From positions 1 through 8,469 of the forward strand of contig OMSV01000051.1 of assembly GCA_900290385.1 (NCBI GenBank): a DNA stretch of 8,469 bases, given 5' to 3'. The notes under the pieces were generated by a model, which worked only from the letters and a program-made list of their open reading frames with translations, did not search any database and was not told the DNA's origin. How positions within the stretch are numbered: the first letter of the stretch is position 1; the number at the start of each line of letters is the position of its first letter. Shown here piece by piece: positions 6,297 to 8,469 of the stretch. The position numbers and the translations under genes are program-made. This DNA comes from Syntrophobacter sp. SbD2 (GTDB lineage: Bacteria > Desulfobacterota > Syntrophobacteria > Syntrophobacterales > Syntrophobacteraceae).

Positions 6297-8129
6297 ATGA
6301 CGTTTATTCAGGTATGGTTGCTACCTATAGCACTTCTTGTAACGGCCACGGTCATTGCGTTCCCGTTGAGCCGTTACATGGTATGGATTATGGATGGAAA
6401 ATACCGGCCCTGGCCGGTTTTCCGCTGGTTCGAACAGCGACTGGACAGCGGTGAACAAGACTGGAAACAGTATCTATTCGCGCTGCTCCTGTTCAATACC
6501 CTGATGTTCGTGTACACCTTCCTGGTTCTGGCGGTCCAGCCCTATACGCCGCTAAACCCAAGAGGGCTTACGATGATAGCGCCGAGCACCATTTTTAACA
6601 CCGTCGCCTCATTTATTACGAACACCAACCTCCAGCACTATTCGGGAGACCAGCACCTGTCGAACTTCAGCCAGATTTTTTTCGGGATTTTTAATCTTTT
6701 TTTCTCGGCGGCTGTAGGCCTGTGCGCGCTGGTTGCCATCATCCGCGCCCTGCGGGGCGAATCAAAGGTCGGCAACTTCTTCGTCGATATGTGGCGGGTT
6801 GTGGTTTACATGTTCGTGCCTACCGCGCTCATATTCGGCCTCATTTTCATAACCCAGGGCAGCCCGATGACCTTCGAAACCTCGCACGATGTCACGACGG
6901 TTGAAGCGGGGGCGATGGGCACGACCGACACGGGCGAGGCGAAACCGCAGACGATTATCGTTGGGCCGGTCGCGGCCTGGGAATCCATGAAAATGCTGGG
7001 CACCAACGGGGGCGGGTTCTATGGCATGAACTCGGCCCACCCGTTCGAAAATCCGACGGGTTTGTCGAATTTCTTCAACACCTATGCGATGATGATGTTC
7101 CCGTTTGGTCTGGTGTTGATGTTTGGCCGAATGCTGAAAAGGTTCCGGCACTCCCTTGTGGTTTTTTCTGTCATGATGGTCATGATGGCCGGCACAGTCG
7201 TCTGGTCGATCTATTTCGATACTCTCAAGCCTAATCCAGGACTAACCGGACAATCTGTGGAACAGAAGTTCGAAGTCCCCAGTGCGGCATCTCCTGGAGG
7301 AAAGCTTGCAGTGGTTATGCCGGCAGTTCCGAGCTTGCCCGTCGAGCAGCACCTGGGCAATCTCGAGGGAAAAGAGATGCGTTTCGGGACTTCGGCCGGC
7401 GCAACTTTTGACGCCCTGACCACTGACGTGACCTGCGGCGCCGTAAACGCTGAGGAGGACAGCCTGAACCCGGTATCGGCAGCTTCGCCTCTGGCCGGAA
7501 TGTGGCTGAACTGCGTGTACGGCGGTAAAGGCGTGGGCATGATCAACATGTTGACTTTCATCATCGTCGGGATCTTTATCGCAGGCATGATGGTGGGAAG
7601 AACGCCGGAATATCTCGGGAAGAAAATCGGCGCCCGCGAGGTGACATTTGCAATGATCGCCATACTGGTTCATCCCGTCTTTATTCTGTGGCCCACGGGG
7701 CTTTTTGCCGGGACAACCATGGGGATGCAGGCGATAAGCAACGCCGGCGCGCACGGCTTCTCGCAAATCCTTTACCAGTTCTCTTCGGCTACGGCCAATA
7801 ACGGTTCTGCATTCGACGGCCTGGGGGTGACTTACGGTTTCTGGAATGCAACGAGCCCAGGGCCGAGCGCCGTTGCGTTCGACATCGCAGCCGGCCTGTG
7901 CATGCTTTTCGGCCGTTTTCTGCCGATTATCGCGCCCGTTGCCATGGCGGCGTCCCTTGGCGCTAAAAAATCGAGCCCGTTTGGTCTTGGCACGCTTCGG
8001 GATGACAGCATAACGTTCGGTTTTCTCCTGCTGGGGACCGTTGTTATCATCGCTGGATTGCTCTTTTTGCCTGTTGCCGTGCTGGGACCTGTAGCGGAGC
8101 ACTTCGGCCCGATGCCTTTTGGGGGATAA
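6297..8129 (+). CDS. kdpA: Potassium-transporting ATPase subunit KdpA (K+ channel-like subunit)
   Basis: Inner-membrane subunit that selects and binds K+ in the KdpFABC pump. It is built of four channel-like TM-pore-TM repeats, about ten TM spans. The four pore segments are all visible: SFITNTNLQHYSGDQ (TNTN at 108-111, with Q113 at the place of the E. coli selectivity residue Gln116); GTNGGGFYGMN (235-245) with HPFENPTGLSN after it; TCGAVN (379-384, matching E. coli SCGAVN); and GAHGFSQ...ATANNGSAF (NNGS 501-504). GRTPEYLGKKIGAREV follows the third repeat. At 610 aa it is longer than E. coli KdpA (557), largely from extra residues at about 312-365, in the outer loop before the third pore helix. 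The ATG is preceded by AAAGGA (6284-6289). It forms an operon with kdpF and kdpB, with kdpC expected beyond the right edge. Confidence 0.98.
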   Translation: MTFIQVWLLPIALLVTATVIAFPLSRYMVWIMDGKYRPWPVFRWFEQRLDSGEQDWKQYLFALLLFNTLMFVYTFLVLAVQPYTPLNPRGLTMIAPSTIFNTVASFITNTNLQHYSGDQHLSNFSQIFFGIFNLFFSAAVGLCALVAIIRALRGESKVGNFFVDMWRVVVYMFVPTALIFGLIFITQGSPMTFETSHDVTTVEAGAMGTTDTGEAKPQTIIVGPVAAWESMKMLGTNGGGFYGMNSAHPFENPTGLSNFFNTYAMMMFPFGLVLMFGRMLKRFRHSLVVFSVMMVMMAGTVVWSIYFDTLKPNPGLTGQSVEQKFEVPSAASPGGKLAVVMPAVPSLPVEQHLGNLEGKEMRFGTSAGATFDALTTDVTCGAVNAEEDSLNPVSAASPLAGMWLNCVYGGKGVGMINMLTFIIVGIFIAGMMVGRTPEYLGKKIGAREVTFAMIAILVHPVFILWPTGLFAGTTMGMQAISNAGAHGFSQILYQFSSATANNGSAFDGLGVTYGFWNATSPGPSAVAFDIAAGLCMLFGRFLPIIAPVAMAASLGAKKSSPFGLGTLRDDSITFGFLLLGTVVIIAGLLFLPVAVLGPVAEHFGPMPFGG

Positions 8130-8186
8130 TGGCCGGGAGCATTCATGAAAGCCGATGGAAGTAACGGCATCAGGAAGTACTCACTC

Positions 8187-8193
8187 AAAGGAG
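8187..8193 (+). promoter_or_regulatory. Ribosome binding site fixing the kdpB start
   Basis: AAAGGAG eight bases before the ATG at 8202, the same sequence and spacing as for kdpF. It favours 8202 over an in-frame ATG at 8145, which has a poorer site (GGGAG, 8135-8139) five bases away and would add 19 residues. Confidence 0.7.
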
Positions 8194-8201
8194 TTTCAGA
8201 T

Positions 8202-8469
8202 ATGAGCAAGGTAGTTCCAAATTTTGAAATACCGGTAGGGGAGGCACGGCTGAGTCCGGGGCAGTCTCAGCCGATGCGCCGCGTAAGAGCGCGAAAGCTG
8301 CTGGAAAAGGAGACCGCAATGGTCGCCTTGAAGCAGGCATTTATGATGCTGAGGCCTGACCTCCAGTGGAAAAATCCCGTCATGTTCGTAGTCCTGGTTG
8401 GGGCTGTTCTTACCCTTCTGTACATTGTCGAAGCCGCGTTGGGCGGCGCCACGAGCCAGGTGTCCATTA
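8202..8469 (+). CDS. kdpB: Potassium-transporting P-type ATPase subunit KdpB, 3' end outside window
   Basis: Catalytic P-type ATPase subunit of the KdpFABC potassium pump; only the first 89 codons are in the window. Visible are a polar N-terminal extension, the segment LKQAFMMLRPDLQWKNPVMF (residues 43-62) that matches the entry to TM1 in KdpB (E. coli QWRNPVMF), and the first membrane span (about 59-80). The phosphorylation DKTGT site and the rest lie beyond the edge. About 25 residues more than in E. coli precede the NPVMF motif, so the cytoplasmic N-terminus is long. An alternative in-frame ATG at 8145 would lengthen it further. It lies 72 bp after kdpA. Confidence 0.95.
   Translation, partial: MSKVVPNFEIPVGEARLSPGQSQPMRRVRARKLLEKETAMVALKQAFMMLRPDLQWKNPVMFVVLVGAVLTLLYIVEAALGGATSQVSI

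Noticed and set aside
5893..6300. A 135-codon plus-strand open frame spanning the small genes and the foldback element.
   Set aside because: It is out of frame with both well-supported mini-genes and has no start signal of its own.
8145..8201. Upstream in-frame ATG for kdpB giving 19 more residues.
   Set aside because: The ribosome site at 8187-8193 matches the kdpF layout exactly and the extra residues show no KdpB similarity. It remains a possible alternative start.
8221..8230. ATTTTGAAAT near the kdpB start, identical to part of the first dyad.
   Set aside because: The left half-site (TTCA) is missing and the sequence is explained by kdpB codons (Asn-Phe-Glu-Ile).

Overview
The window is a slice of bacterial chromosome, all genes on the + strand. 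It holds the end of a Lon-like protease gene followed by the start of a high-affinity potassium uptake (kdp) operon with its two-component regulators. The protein types, the use of sigma-54 and moderate GC suggest a deltaproteobacterium in the broad sense (Desulfobacterota, perhaps Syntrophobacter-like). This is an inference from gene style; no marker gene is present.

Layout: (1) 2-2170, the C-terminal three quarters or more of a LonB/AAA_32-type ATP-dependent protease, cut by the left edge, ending at a clear intrinsic terminator (2228-2254). (2) 2420-3778, an NtrC-family response regulator (receiver, AAA+, Fis-type HTH) that closely resembles Pseudomonas AlgB. (3) 3779-3950, a regulatory region with two near-identical dyads 32 bp apart and a textbook sigma-54 promoter just before the next gene. 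(4) 3951-5792, a membrane histidine kinase (TM, periplasmic region, TM, HAMP, PAS, HisKA, HATPase) resembling KinB, the partner of AlgB. (5) 5879-5974, a 31-residue single-TM protein, then kdpF (5993-6073), kdpA (6297-8129) and the first 89 codons of kdpB (8202 to the right edge).

The likely circuit: the kinase senses a membrane or periplasmic cue and phosphorylates the regulator. The regulator binds the two dyads about 107 and 139 bp upstream of the predicted start and activates the sigma-54 promoter. That transcribes the kinase gene and probably, by read-through, the kdp genes. This would be a KinB/AlgB-like, sigma-54-dependent control of kdp in place of the usual KdpD/KdpE.

The kdpF-kdpA gap is enlarged by a foldback element (about 174 bp) between two copies of CTAGGCAAG. 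Removing it with one copy restores a 40-bp spacing, so it looks like a non-autonomous miniature element (MITE) inserted in the operon. No gene-free stretch exceeds 300 bases. The gaps are 2171-2419 (terminator, otherwise nothing convincing), 3779-3950 (regulatory), 5793-5878 (nothing but the ribosome site of the small gene and a promoter look-alike), 6074-6296 (foldback element) and 8130-8201 (ribosome sites for kdpB).
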